Source: Thermoprotei archaeon
GTDB taxonomy: Archaea > Thermoproteota > Thermoprotei > Thermofilales > Thermofilaceae
Assembly (NCBI GenBank): GCA_003649495.1
Contig: QMRZ01000009.1
Location: 1 to 22,811 of the forward strand
DNA: 22,811 nucleotides
Direction: 5' to 3'
Made by a program: the position numbers and the translations under genes. The notes beneath the pieces are model-generated. The model was not told the DNA's origin. It saw nothing but the letters and a program-made list of their open reading frames with translations, and searched no databases. Positions 1 through 8,563 of the stretch are shown piece by piece (position 1 is the stretch's first letter; each line of letters starts with the position of its first letter).

Positions 1-1
1 A

Positions 2-286
2 GATAGGAGGGAGAGGGCAGAGGAGGTTCAGGAAGCGCTGCTCACAGTGGGGCTCTCCTCGACTATAAGGGAGGGGAGCAGCTATGAAGTGGTGATAGAG
101 GGGGAGCCCACCGAGGTGCTACGCAAGCTGGAAGCCCCTGTCAGCTCTTCTCCTCAGGAGGGGGTGGTGGGGTGGGTTAAAGTGGTGAAGGTTGAGACTG
201 TGTCGAACGAGGGTGTAGCCTGGGTGTATGACGTGACTGTGGAGCCTACTAGGACCTTCATAAGCGAGTGCCTAGTACTCCACAAC
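2..286 (+). other. C-terminal region of a protein-splicing intein inside MCM
   Basis: The first 95 visible codons are not MCM sequence. They end in intein block F (VYDVTVEPTRTFISE) and block G (CLVLHN), with the penultimate His, terminal Asn and a +1 Thr in the extein needed for splicing. The preceding residues (EEVQEALLTVGLSSTIREG, then YEVVIEGEPTEVLRKL) resemble the end of a LAGLIDADG endonuclease domain, so a full-length intein is inferred; the endonuclease core and splicing Cys/Ser lie outside the window. The insertion site is just before TVSIAKAG of the MCM core, a conserved ATPase segment. Confidence 0.88.
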
Positions 287-1099
287 ACTGTGAGCATAGC
301 TAAGGCTGGAATCGTCGCGACGCTCAATGCGAGGACCTCAATTCTTGCGGCTGCTAACCCAGCCTTCGGCCGCTACCTCCACAATAGGCCGGTGACAGAG
401 AACATAGACCTCCCTCCCACGATATTGTCGCGATTCGACCTGATATTCGTCATAACGGATACCCCCAACGCCGAGAGGGACAGGGCGCTGGCCGAGTATG
501 TGCTGGACTTTCACAGGCAGTATTACCCCGAGGCCCTGGAGCACGTCATCCCCCGAGATCTCCTCAAGAAGTACATCGCGTATGCCAGGAAGCACGTGAA
601 GCCTCGGCTCTCTGAGGAGGCTAAGAAGAAGTTAGTGGACTTCTACGTGGAGATGAGGACTAAGAGCCAGGGAGTCGACTCGCCCATAGCTATAACGCCG
701 AGGCAGCTTGAGGCGCTGGTTAGGCTGGCTGAGGCGCACGCGAAGATGGCGCTCAGTGAGGTGGTCACGGAGAAGGATGCAGAGGCGGCTATAGAGCTCA
801 TGATGGCATTCCTCAGGAGCGTGGGCTACGACGTCGAGAGCAAGAGGATAGACATCGACATAGTGATGACCGGGCAGCCCAAGTCTCAGAGAGATAAGAT
901 AGTGATGATACTTGATATGCTCGAGAGGATGATGAAGGAGAGCGGGGGCGAGCCCATAAAGAGGGAGGAGTTCATTGAGCACGCGGTTGAGAAGGGGCTT
1001 GACGAGCCGTTTGTCCGGAAGGTCCTGGATAAGCTGTACGAGAGCGGCGAGATCATAGAGCCGAGGCCTGGCTACATAATGCTATTGAAGAGCAGGTAG
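2..1099 (+). CDS. mcm: MCM replicative helicase, 3' part, with the C-terminal part of an in-frame intein (partial at the window edge)
   Basis: The frame is open from base 2, so the gene enters from outside the window. After the intein (to 286) the C-extein starts with Thr at 287 and runs 270 residues. It shows the MCM AAA+ core: TVSIAKAG, sensor 1 AAANP (347-361), the arginine-finger motif LSRFD (428-442), and the sensor-2 region ITPRQLEALVRLAEAH. The last ~70 residues form the usual winged-helix tail (KIVMILDMLERM ... GEIIEPRPGYIML). MCM is the hexameric 3'-5' helicase that unwinds DNA at archaeal forks. The stop lies 2 nt before the Hel308 start, suggesting translational coupling. The GTG at 47 is not a real start, because it lies inside the intein. 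Confidence 0.95.
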   Translation, partial: DRRERAEEVQEALLTVGLSSTIREGSSYEVVIEGEPTEVLRKLEAPVSSSPQEGVVGWVKVVKVETVSNEGVAWVYDVTVEPTRTFISECLVLHNTVSIAKAGIVATLNARTSILAAANPAFGRYLHNRPVTENIDLPPTILSRFDLIFVITDTPNAERDRALAEYVLDFHRQYYPEALEHVIPRDLLKKYIAYARKHVKPRLSEEAKKKLVDFYVEMRTKSQGVDSPIAITPRQLEALVRLAEAHAKMALSEVVTEKDAEAAIELMMAFLRSVGYDVESKRIDIDIVMTGQPKSQRDKIVMILDMLERMMKESGGEPIKREEFIEHAVEKGLDEPFVRKVLDKLYESGEIIEPRPGYIMLLKSR

Positions 1100-1101
1100 C
1101 G

Positions 1102-3297
1102 ATGAGGGTCGAGGACCTGGAGATACCGGGTGAGGCTAAGGAGGCGCTAAAGAGGCGTGGCATAGTTGAGTTGTTCCCACCCCAGGAACTTGCTGTGAGA
1201 GCTGGCCTACTCAGGGGGGATAATGTGGTAGTGACTGCGCCGACGGCCTCTGGCAAGACGCTCATAGCAGTGCTGGCGGCTCTGAAGCACTTGGGAGATG
1301 GGAAGGGCAAGGTCCTCTACCTAACGCCCCTCAGGTCCTTGGCGTCAGAGAAGTACGATGAGTTTAGAGACCTATTCGGAGAGCTTGGCTATAGGGTGGC
1401 TCTAAGCATAGGTGACTACGACTCGAGTGACCCCTGGCTCGAGAAGTATGACGTGATAATAGCCACGAATGAGAAGGCCGATAGCCTAGTTAGGCATGGC
1501 GCGCCCTGGCTTAGAACGGTATCTCTCGTTGTGGCGGATGAGATACACCTCATAAGAGAGCTTAAGAGGGGCCCCACCCTTGAGCTGCTATTGTCAAGGC
1601 TCATGCGCCTCATCCCTCACGTACAGTTCGTCGGGCTCAGCGCCACGATAGCTAACCTGGACGAGCTAGCATCTTGGCTGGAGGCTAGGCCCGTGGCATC
1701 CGACTGGAGGCCGGTTACTCTCAGAGAGGGGGTCTACTATGATGGAGTCATAGAGTTCGGGGATGGGAGCACAAAGAGCATCGAGGTGAGGTATGGTGAC
1801 GCGCTGATGGACCTGGTGCGCGACTCTCTAAGTGAGGGAGGGCAGGCCCTCATCTTCACGTACAGGAGGAGGAGTGCTGTCTCGAGGGCCATCAAGCTAA
1901 GCCGTGTGGTGGACAAGGAGCTGGGGAGGGCCGAGAAGAGGAGGCTCAAGAAGCTGGCCCGTGAGCTCCTGGCTAGGGAGAGGAATACGGTGACTGAGAA
2001 GCTAGCTGCCACGATTTTAAAAGGAGTCGCGTTTCACCACGCTGGGCTGAGCCACTTCACCAGGAAGTTCGTCGAGGGGGCATTTAGGAGCAACCTCGTG
2101 AAGGTGGTGGTCGCCACGCCTACACTAGCGGCGGGCGTGAACCTCCCAGCGAGAAGGGTGATTATAGCTGATAGGCGCAGGTTTAACGCTGAACTGGGCG
2201 TCCACGAGGAGATAACAGTCATGGAGTATAAGCAGATGGCTGGTAGGGCTGGGCGGCCTAAGTACGATAAGGTAGGGGAGGCCGTGTTAATAGCCAGGAC
2301 ATGGGATGAGGTAGACTACCTGCTGGAGGAGTATGTAAAGGCCTCACCTGAGCGCATAATATCCAGGCTGGCCTCAGAGCGGGTGCTGAGGAGCCAGGTT
2401 CTAGCTGAGGTAGCTAGTGGATTAGCGGCATCGCTCGGCGAGCTACGGGAGACGCTCAGATACACGCTCTACGCCAGGCAGTTTAGTAGATATTACCTGG
2501 AGGAGCTACTCGAGGGAGTAGTGAAGGAGCTTGAGGAGGAGGGCTTCCTGAACGTGAGGGGCGAGAGGCTTAGCGCTACAGCTCTAGGCAGGAGGGTCTC
2601 AGAGCTATACCTAGACCCGCGCTCAGCCAGCCTCATGGTGAAGTGCCTCAAGGAGAGGAGGCGCTTCACGGAGCTCACGTACCTGCACCTAGTGGCTTTA
2701 ACGCCTGACATGGTGAGGCTCTACCTCAGGAGGGGTGACAGGGAGTGGCTAGAGAGAGTAGTGGACGAGCGCGTAGACGAATTCGCGGCCCCACTCCCCG
2801 AGGATCCAGAGGAGTACGAGTTTTACCTGGCTAGCCTTAAGGTGGCTATGCTCCTATTAGACTGGATTGAAGAGAGGCCTGATGATTATATTTACAGGAA
2901 GTACGATGTGGGGCCTGGCGACCTATATTCAATAGTACAGACCTGTGAATGGCTTGTTTATGCCGCTTCCGAACTAGCTAGGCTACTGGGCATGGATGAG
3001 CGCTTTAAGGAGTTAAGGGTTTTGAGGGAACGCGTTAAGCATGGAGTTAAGGCTGAGTTGCTAGAGCTCACTAGCATAGAGGGTATAGGGCGTGTCAGGG
3101 CTCGCGCCCTCTACGCTCACGGCTTTAGGAGCCTGCTCGACATTGTTAAGGCAGATGAGCATGAGCTAGCAAGGGTTCCGGGCATAGGGCCTGTGCTTGC
3201 TAGGAAGCTTAAGGAGGCTGTGACTGGCGGCAAGCCGGTCCCCAAGCTCTCCAGCAGGAGGGGCCTAGACGAGTTCCTCACTCTCAGTGAAGCTTAA
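1102..3297 (+). CDS. hel308: Hel308 (Hjm) Ski2-like DNA helicase
   Basis: This 731-residue protein has the full superfamily 2 set: Q-motif FPPQ (25-28), Walker A APTASGKT (46-53), DEIH (146-149), SAT (180-182), FHHAGL (311-316), motif V TPTLAAGVNLPA (339-350) and motif VI QMAGRAGR (378-385). Two helix-hairpin-helix elements close the protein (IEGIGRVRARAL ~659-670, VPGIGPVLARKL ~692-704). Length and order match Hel308, which unwinds lagging-strand and branched DNA at stalled forks and works with Hjc and RPA. It starts 2 nt after the mcm stop, so the two helicases are probably co-transcribed. Ski2-type RNA helicases are longer and lack the terminal HhH pair. Confidence 0.95.
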   Translation: MRVEDLEIPGEAKEALKRRGIVELFPPQELAVRAGLLRGDNVVVTAPTASGKTLIAVLAALKHLGDGKGKVLYLTPLRSLASEKYDEFRDLFGELGYRVALSIGDYDSSDPWLEKYDVIIATNEKADSLVRHGAPWLRTVSLVVADEIHLIRELKRGPTLELLLSRLMRLIPHVQFVGLSATIANLDELASWLEARPVASDWRPVTLREGVYYDGVIEFGDGSTKSIEVRYGDALMDLVRDSLSEGGQALIFTYRRRSAVSRAIKLSRVVDKELGRAEKRRLKKLARELLARERNTVTEKLAATILKGVAFHHAGLSHFTRKFVEGAFRSNLVKVVVATPTLAAGVNLPARRVIIADRRRFNAELGVHEEITVMEYKQMAGRAGRPKYDKVGEAVLIARTWDEVDYLLEEYVKASPERIISRLASERVLRSQVLAEVASGLAASLGELRETLRYTLYARQFSRYYLEELLEGVVKELEEEGFLNVRGERLSATALGRRVSELYLDPRSASLMVKCLKERRRFTELTYLHLVALTPDMVRLYLRRGDREWLERVVDERVDEFAAPLPEDPEEYEFYLASLKVAMLLLDWIEERPDDYIYRKYDVGPGDLYSIVQTCEWLVYAASELARLLGMDERFKELRVLRERVKHGVKAELLELTSIEGIGRVRARALYAHGFRSLLDIVKADEHELARVPGIGPVLARKLKEAVTGGKPVPKLSSRRGLDEFLTLSEA

Positions 3298-3323
3298 AGG
3301 TCAATGCTCGTGAGGTGGGGCGG

Positions 3324-4298
3324 ATGAGGCAGAGGTATAGGGTGGTGGACCTTTTCTGCGGCGCCGGAGGCTTCTCCAGGGGTTTCGCGGAGGAAGGCTT
3401 TGAGATAGTCCTGGGAGTTGATAATATGAGGCCAGTGGCTGAAGCCTTCAGGCTGAATTTCCCCCACGCAAAGGTCCTGGTGGAGGATGTGAAGCTTCTC
3501 CACGGTGAGGATATAGAGTCCCTGGTCGGGGAGGTGGACGTGGTGATAGGGGGGCCGCCCTGCGAGCCTTTTACGAGCGCCAATCCTAAGAGGAGGGAGG
3601 ACCCCCTCGAGAGGCTATACACGGATCCTGTGGGCAGGCTAGTGCTCGACTTCATTAGGATAGTGGGCGACTTGAGGCCTAAGATCTTCGTCATGGAGAA
3701 TGTGCCAGCTCTGGCAGAGGGGCCGTTGAAAGAGGCCTTACGTAAGGAGTTCGCCCGAGTCGGGTATGACAACATATACTTCAACCTGCTCCTAGCAGAG
3801 GATTACGGCACTCCCTCCCACAGGCTTAGGCTCTTTATCTCGAACATCAAGCTGAGGCCAAAGCGCTCGCGGCGTAGAGTAGTGGTCATAGAGGCCATCG
3901 GCGACCTGCCTCCCCCAACTTCAATCCACGACATCCCTAATCACGAATATGTCCCCCTTTCCCCGAGGAAGGAGAGGAGGATAAGGAGGCTGAGGTGGGG
4001 GGAGGCGCTGATTAGGTACATGGGCGCTGAGGGGAAGGTGTACTACAATTATGTGAGGCTCCATCCCTACCGCCTAGCGCCCACAGTTATGGGATCCTCA
4101 CGCTTCATCCATCCATTTGAGGACAGGATGCTGACTGTGCGCGAGCAAGCCAGGCTAATGGGCTTCCCGGACCACCACGTCTTCTACGGAGGTCGCGACC
4201 TCCAGTACGATGAAGTTGGGGAGGCTGTGCCAGTGCCGCTAGCAAGAGCTATAGCTAAGGAGGTGAGGAGGTTTTTGGAGAAGGGTGTGGAGAGATGA
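3324..4298 (+). CDS. DNA (cytosine-5) methyltransferase, orphan
   Basis: Transfers methyl from SAM to C5 of cytosine. Motif I is DLFCGAGGFS (residues 9-18), motif IV GGPPCEPFT with the catalytic Cys ~80, motif VI ENV (~125-127), motif VIII PSHRLR (~164-169), then a short target-recognition region and motifs IX (RLAPTVMG) and X (GEAVPVPLARAIAKEV). The usual PCQ is PCE here. No endonuclease gene is adjacent, and it sits in an mcm-hel308 operon, so epigenetic or repair use is more likely than restriction. I chose ATG 3324 because GAGGTG (3312-3317) is a good ribosome site 6 nt before it; GTG 3315 overlaps that site. A Dnmt2-type tRNA methyltransferase is possible but less likely. Confidence 0.88.
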   Translation: MRQRYRVVDLFCGAGGFSRGFAEEGFEIVLGVDNMRPVAEAFRLNFPHAKVLVEDVKLLHGEDIESLVGEVDVVIGGPPCEPFTSANPKRREDPLERLYTDPVGRLVLDFIRIVGDLRPKIFVMENVPALAEGPLKEALRKEFARVGYDNIYFNLLLAEDYGTPSHRLRLFISNIKLRPKRSRRRVVVIEAIGDLPPPTSIHDIPNHEYVPLSPRKERRIRRLRWGEALIRYMGAEGKVYYNYVRLHPYRLAPTVMGSSRFIHPFEDRMLTVREQARLMGFPDHHVFYGGRDLQYDEVGEAVPVPLARAIAKEVRRFLEKGVER

Positions 4299-4771
4299 GT
4301 GTAGACGTGATACCGGTGCTCCATAATGTATTCTCTCCCCAGAAGGTCTTAGAGGCTGCGCGCATAGCATACGGCCTAGGCTACAGGATGTTCGTGGTGA
4401 CTAAGGCTAGCGGCAGTGCGGCGCAAGCTGGAGTGCCAGAAGCCCAGAAGCTAGCTATAAAGCTGGGGAGGAGTTTTGCGTGCCTGCCAGACTTGCCTGA
4501 CGCGCTGGAGGTGCTCAAGCCTGCTCGGGTCCTCCTGGTAGTGCCTAGGAAGTTCGGCAGGGAGCCTCTCCTAGGGGAGGCTATGAGCGCTAAGGGTAGG
4601 CTTCTAGTGGTCTTCGGAGGTGCGGACCCCGGGTTGAGCAGAAGGGAGCTAGAAGTAGGAATGCCGGTCTTCATAGATGGAGTGGAGGGCGATATAGGGT
4701 CTCTGGGGCTAGTCGCGATCGCTCTCTACCTGCTCAGGCGCGAGCTCGCGAGTCAGGAGATCTCTCAGTAG
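4295..4771 (+). CDS. Conserved archaeal SPOUT-like protein (COG4080 type)
   Basis: A 158-residue protein whose ATG overlaps the methyltransferase TGA (ATGA), so translation is coupled. The sequence (VIPVLHNVFSPQKVLEAAR, KASGSAAQAGVPEAQ, LLVVFGGADPGLSRRE, then DGVEGDIGSLGLVAIAL) fits the archaeal family annotated as SpoU/SPOUT-like or, historically, 'RecB-family nuclease' (COG4080). The late glycine-rich segment resembles the SPOUT knot that binds SAM. The substrate is unknown, and the nuclease label is not supported by any visible PD-(D/E)xK motif. Its last 63 bases overlap the oppositely oriented kinase gene. Confidence 0.6.
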   Translation: MSVDVIPVLHNVFSPQKVLEAARIAYGLGYRMFVVTKASGSAAQAGVPEAQKLAIKLGRSFACLPDLPDALEVLKPARVLLVVPRKFGREPLLGEAMSAKGRLLVVFGGADPGLSRRELEVGMPVFIDGVEGDIGSLGLVAIALYLLRRELASQEISQ

Positions 4772-5293
4772 CTCGAGACACTTATGTAGGAACTCACACT
4801 TGTTCATACCCTCGTTCACCAGCACATAGTCTGAGAGCGCGATCACCTCGCCTAACCCGAATCCCAACTCACGGCGATCACGTTCAACGAACTCTTCCCA
4901 GCTGCTAGGATCATCAGCTCTCCTCCTGGCGAGCAGCCTCCTGAATCTAGTGGAGGGAGAGCTGTGGACTGCTATTATGACGACTTTTTGGAAGTGTTCT
5001 CTGAATTTCTCAACCTCATCGAGGCTCCTCACGCCCTCAATCATTACTACATCGTTTGGAGGGAGCTGCCTTAATGTGAGCTCAGCCACAGCTGCTGGCC
5101 CTCTAACCCTTCTTAACTGGAGGGAGAGTTGAGCTAGAGTCTCCGGCGTTAGCTTCAGCCCCCTCTTCTTAGCTTCACCTCTGACGGCGTCACCCATCGA
5201 CACTACAGGGATACCGAGCTTCTTTGCAGCCTCTGCGAGAACGCTCTTGCCTGAGCCTGGCATGCCAGCTATCAATATCGCAAGCCGCCTCAC
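4709..5293 (-). CDS. UPF0200 P-loop kinase (adenylate-kinase / CoaE-like)
   Basis: 194 residues with a P-loop GMPGSGKS (10-17) at the N-terminus, a nucleotide-kinase-like segment IPVVSMGDAVRGEAKKRG, MIEGVRSLDEVEKF and an R-rich lid (STRFRRLLARRRADDPSSW). This matches the archaeal UPF0200 family of uncharacterised NTPases related to dephospho-CoA kinase and adenylate kinase; the substrate is not known. The GTG at 5293 is the farthest upstream start possible (TAG at 5302-5300). A minus-strand CTTTACAC centred ~5319 lies 26 nt upstream, consistent with a leaderless mRNA. The 3' end overlaps the convergent SPOUT-like gene by 63 bp. Confidence 0.8.
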   Translation of the reverse strand: MRRLAILIAGMPGSGKSVLAEAAKKLGIPVVSMGDAVRGEAKKRGLKLTPETLAQLSLQLRRVRGPAAVAELTLRQLPPNDVVMIEGVRSLDEVEKFREHFQKVVIIAVHSSPSTRFRRLLARRRADDPSSWEEFVERDRRELGFGLGEVIALSDYVLVNEGMNKCEFLHKCLELLRDLLTRELAPEQVESDRD

Positions 5294-5312
5294 AGGACAC
5301 TAGTAGAGATGT

Positions 5313-5353
5313 GGGTGTAAAGCCTTCCCATCCGCTGACGAGTGGTTATTTAA
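5313..5353. promoter_or_regulatory. Two divergent TATA boxes for leaderless mRNAs
   Basis: Minus-strand CTTTACAC (centre ~5319) is 26 nt from the GTG at 5293. Plus-strand TTATTTAA (5346-5353) is 26 nt from the GTG at 5376. Both spacings fit archaeal TATA-to-start distances on leaderless transcripts. Confidence 0.6.
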
Positions 5354-5375
5354 GGGTCGAGCCGACCACGCGCTT

Positions 5376-6419
5376 GTGAAGGTAGCCGTAGTTGGCGTTG
5401 GCCGCTGGGGCGTGAACCACGTTAGGGTGTTGTGCGAGCTTAGCAGAGCGGCCGACAAGGAGCTTGAAGTTGATGAGGTGATCGTAGTTGATAAGGACCT
5501 GGCGAGGGCCAGGCACGTCGCGAAGAGGTATGGGGCATCCAGGTACCTGAGTGACTTGAGCGAGCTTATTAACTCTGGAGTAGACGCGGCCATAGTAGCT
5601 GTCCCCACGGTCTATCACTACGAAGTAGCCATGAAGTTATTGCCCCACATGGACGTGCTGGTTGAGAAGCCTATCGCTGCTAAGCTGGAGGAGGCGGAGG
5701 AGATGGCAAGGACTGCTGAGAGGGAGGGTAGACTGCTGGCGGTGGGTCACATAGAGAGGTTTAACCCTGTGGTGCCGGCGCTGAAGGATAAGCTCGCAAG
5801 TGAGGAGGAGGAGGTAATTCATGTGATAGCTCAGAGAGTAGGGCCCGGCCCCGCTAAGGGTTATACCCTCAACCTGGGTGTCGCGCATGATCTACTAGTT
5901 CATGATGTGGACGTGATATGCTACCTACTTAATTCGCTCCCCTCAAGCGTATTTGCAAAGGCTTTCTGGGAGCCTGGGTATGAGTACGAGACGGAAGTCA
6001 TAGCAATGTACACGTTTGAAGAGTTAGGCGTCACGGCAGAGCTCAGGGCAAGCTGGCGCGCTTCCCCTCGCTTCAAGAGAAGGACCATAAGCATTCAATT
6101 GAGGAGCAAGCTAATAGAGGCAGATTACATCCTACAGACTATAAGGGTCGAGAGGGGGCTTGTGGAGCATAGGTCGAGAGGAGAGTATAGCGAGTTGATA
6201 TCAGCATACACCTCCAGGGTTAGGGAGACTTGGAGCATGCTCGGCATTAAGCGTGAACCCCTACTTCTCGAGGATGCTCACTTCCTGAGGTGTGTGGCCA
6301 GGGGGGAGAAGCCCCTGAACAGCTGGGAGGTAGGCCTGAGAGCACTGAAGTGCGTCTTAGCGGCCCTAGATTCCGCCAGGTCTCGCACGCCAATCAGCAT
6401 TGAGTGGGAGGCCCAATAG
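5376..6419 (+). CDS. Gfo/Idh/MocA family NAD(P)-dependent oxidoreductase
   Basis: 347 residues. The N-terminal Rossmann fold carries GVGRWG (7-12), followed by VEKPIA (EKP 97-99, the family's signature lysine) and GHIERFNP (124-131). The segment HDLLVHDVDVICYLL (~171-185) provides the conserved His/Asp near the active site. The family oxidises or reduces sugars, inositols and nucleotide sugars; the substrate cannot be read from sequence, although the ERFNP type is often found near sugar-nucleotide genes. The GTG start is set by a TATA box 26 nt upstream. Its last 54 bp overlap the convergent trm1 gene. Confidence 0.88.
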   Translation: MKVAVVGVGRWGVNHVRVLCELSRAADKELEVDEVIVVDKDLARARHVAKRYGASRYLSDLSELINSGVDAAIVAVPTVYHYEVAMKLLPHMDVLVEKPIAAKLEEAEEMARTAEREGRLLAVGHIERFNPVVPALKDKLASEEEEVIHVIAQRVGPGPAKGYTLNLGVAHDLLVHDVDVICYLLNSLPSSVFAKAFWEPGYEYETEVIAMYTFEELGVTAELRASWRASPRFKRRTISIQLRSKLIEADYILQTIRVERGLVEHRSRGEYSELISAYTSRVRETWSMLGIKREPLLLEDAHFLRCVARGEKPLNSWEVGLRALKCVLAALDSARSRTPISIEWEAQ

Positions 6420-7583
6420 CTTAACGAGTTCCAGTGGCTGCAGGCTACTCCTGACGCCCTTAGAGTCGAAGTGTGTCAGCGAAGCCTCCCCTCCTGCCTC
6501 CTCTACCACTCTTACAACCCTAGCTGGCGATGGCTCACTAGCCGCTCTGGAGAGCCTGACTAGGGCGGTTACGGTTGTGTAGAGGGCCGGCTTGCCAGCC
6601 TCGGCTCTCACAGCCTTCACCAGCTTGAGCCCCTCCCTGCTCATGTAATTCCGTCTTTCATAACACTCTTCGACTAAGCTGCTAAAATCGGCGTCCCACA
6701 GGGGGCCTGTCCAGAGAGGGCCAGCCGCCTTCAGAGGCTTACCGCAGTACGGGCACTTAGCCTCAACACACGTTAATCCGCGCACCATGTCCCTATAGAG
6801 GCACCGATTACAGTACCTGGCGAAGCCCAGCTGGCTCGCCAGCTTGCGGGCCTCGCTCTTGTTTCGCCTGACCAGGAATGCCTGCCTCAGGGCATGCTGG
6901 GTAAGTACAGTATAGACGGGTCTAGCCGCTAGCCCAAGCTTGGCGGCCTCCCTAACAGTGAATGCAGCTAGTATCCTGGCCCCCACCTCTTTGGAGAACT
7001 CGGCGCGGAGAGGCACTGCCGAGTACTTACGCAGGCAAGCGCCTGGGTACACCCCGAAGAGAGGGGCTAGATCTGTGGCAGTCATGCACAGCATCCCGCC
7101 ATGCTTTAAGGCTGTTAACGCTGCCTCCACAAAGGGTGCTGGCGTGCCGAAGGGATCGATGTCGACAACGTCGAACTTGTCTCCTCTCTCAGCCATCTCC
7201 ATAAGTAAGGCTCGAGCGTCCCTATTGTAGACGGAGACCCTATGTTCAAGAGCATTAAGAGAGGCGTTCTCACGTTCTAGCTCATATGCCCTCTCATCTC
7301 TGTCATTAAGTACTACCTCCTCGACCGCATCCACCTCGGCCGCATATCTCAGTCCCCTCACGCCAGTAGCGCTAAGCGGTTCACAGATCCTGATCCTGCT
7401 CCTACCACTTGCAAGGGAGTAAGCCTCTATTAGGGCCACACTTATGTCACGCGATACGCTCATGCGGGGGTTATAAAATATGGGCGCCCAGGCGGGCTCC
7501 AGCTTATCCCCTGAGTAATACTGGATGTCAGGGACCTTTAGCCGTACCTTACCCTCTCTGATTTTGATCAGCTTAAGATGCAT
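6366..7583 (-). CDS. trm1: tRNA (guanine26-N2)-dimethyltransferase Trm1
   Basis: 405 residues, full length for archaeal Trm1, which makes m2G/m2,2G at G26 of tRNA. The SAM-binding loop is EPLSATGVRGLRY (68-80), the catalytic loop DIDPFGTPAPF (141-151), followed by MTATDLAPLFG. The C-terminal part has a zinc cluster, C258-x2-C261 and C277-x2-C280. All three tRNA genes in this window have G26, its target. It starts at ATG 7583 inside the upstream HTH gene (16-bp overlap), so the two form an operon. The 3' end overlaps the convergent dehydrogenase by 54 bp. Confidence 0.95.
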   Translation of the reverse strand: MHLKLIKIREGKVRLKVPDIQYYSGDKLEPAWAPIFYNPRMSVSRDISVALIEAYSLASGRSRIRICEPLSATGVRGLRYAAEVDAVEEVVLNDRDERAYELERENASLNALEHRVSVYNRDARALLMEMAERGDKFDVVDIDPFGTPAPFVEAALTALKHGGMLCMTATDLAPLFGVYPGACLRKYSAVPLRAEFSKEVGARILAAFTVREAAKLGLAARPVYTVLTQHALRQAFLVRRNKSEARKLASQLGFARYCNRCLYRDMVRGLTCVEAKCPYCGKPLKAAGPLWTGPLWDADFSSLVEECYERRNYMSREGLKLVKAVRAEAGKPALYTTVTALVRLSRAASEPSPARVVRVVEEAGGEASLTHFDSKGVRSSLQPLELVKLLGLPLNADWRARPGGI

Positions 7584-8506
7584 GTGCTTAATGCCTCAAG
7601 TACCAGCTCCTTTAGCTCAGCCTCCTCAAGGGCATAGCCCGGCACCTTAATCACATACCTACTCCCGACACGTACCTCCCCCTCAGTCACTAGTATTGCC
7701 TGCGATCTACAGACCCTAGCTACGTCAACTGTAACCCTGTCCTCTACCCCACTGCTCTTCTCAGCTTTCCTGATTAGTAGCCTGCGCCGCTCTTCGCGCT
7801 TCCCAGCAGCTATCTGGAAGGGCGCTCTCTCGAGCAGGTAGCGCGTGTATCCCAGCTCGTCTAGCACCTCCAGGAAGCGCTTTAGGAGCGGATCTCTCAC
7901 GCGGTCGCTCGGCGTCTCCTCAGGTGCCTGTCGGGAGCTGAAGTACTCATGTATGCTCTTGAAACTCAGCTTCTCCACCACCTCATCCCCAAACATCCTC
8001 ACGAGCCTTGACGCAACTTCGAGAGTCGCGTCAGCCCTCCCCGTCTCATACTCGTACGCCATCCTCCTCGTGACCCCCAGGCTGTAGGCGAGCTCGCCCA
8101 GGGACATGCCTCTCTCCCTGCGCTTAGCCTTAACCACCTCCCCCCTAATCTTGACGTACACCCCACCTCTGCTGAAGTAGATGAATGGCACCTCCTCTCC
8201 CTTGATGAGCCTCCTCAATGTCTCGTAGCTTAATGAGGGTATGCCCCTGTACGTAGAGAGCGAGTCCTCCACAGCCCCCTCGTGGCACACCAGCAGGGGA
8301 GCTAGGTCGAGCGACTTGCCCAGTCTCTTCAGGTCCTCGGCAGCCCTCCTAACCTTGCTGTCGAAGCGCTCCACGAGCTTTATCGCAACTATCTCGTCCT
8401 GCTTAGCTGCTATGAAGTCGAAGGAGTAATCCTCGCTGCCGCTGCTGACTACAGCGTATCCCTTAACCCTGAGCTCTGAGCTCAGGCTACTAGCCATGAC
8501 TGCCAC
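7568..8506 (-). CDS. Archaeal HTH (Xre-type) regulatory protein, COG1395-like
   Basis: 312 residues. A Cro/CI-type helix-turn-helix lies near 124-178 (RRERGMSLGELAYSLGVTRR then YEYETGRADATLEVASRL). The N-terminal ~115 residues (SFDFIAAKQDEIVAIKLVER) look like a degenerate PD-(D/E)xK fold: Asp30 and Lys43 are present, but the acidic residue two before the Lys is Ala. This layout matches the widespread archaeal family annotated as putative HTH-type transcriptional regulatory protein; targets are unknown. It overlaps trm1 by 16 bp and is probably co-transcribed with it. The start is GTG 8506 or ATG 8497; a TATA-like CTTTTAAA (minus, 8533-8526) permits either. Confidence 0.78.
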   Translation of the reverse strand: MAVMASSLSSELRVKGYAVVSSGSEDYSFDFIAAKQDEIVAIKLVERFDSKVRRAAEDLKRLGKSLDLAPLLVCHEGAVEDSLSTYRGIPSLSYETLRRLIKGEEVPFIYFSRGGVYVKIRGEVVKAKRRERGMSLGELAYSLGVTRRMAYEYETGRADATLEVASRLVRMFGDEVVEKLSFKSIHEYFSSRQAPEETPSDRVRDPLLKRFLEVLDELGYTRYLLERAPFQIAAGKREERRRLLIRKAEKSSGVEDRVTVDVARVCRSQAILVTEGEVRVGSRYVIKVPGYALEEAELKELVLEALSTCILS

Positions 8507-8563
8507 TCTTACAGGTAAAGCTAGGTTTAAAAGTCTTAGCGCTCACTTAAGCGAATACGTGCT

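Noticed and set aside
3284..3784. 166-aa ORF antisense to the C5 methyltransferase
   Set aside because: The plus strand carries all methyltransferase motifs; the antisense product is Ser/Pro/Leu-rich with no recognisable domain.
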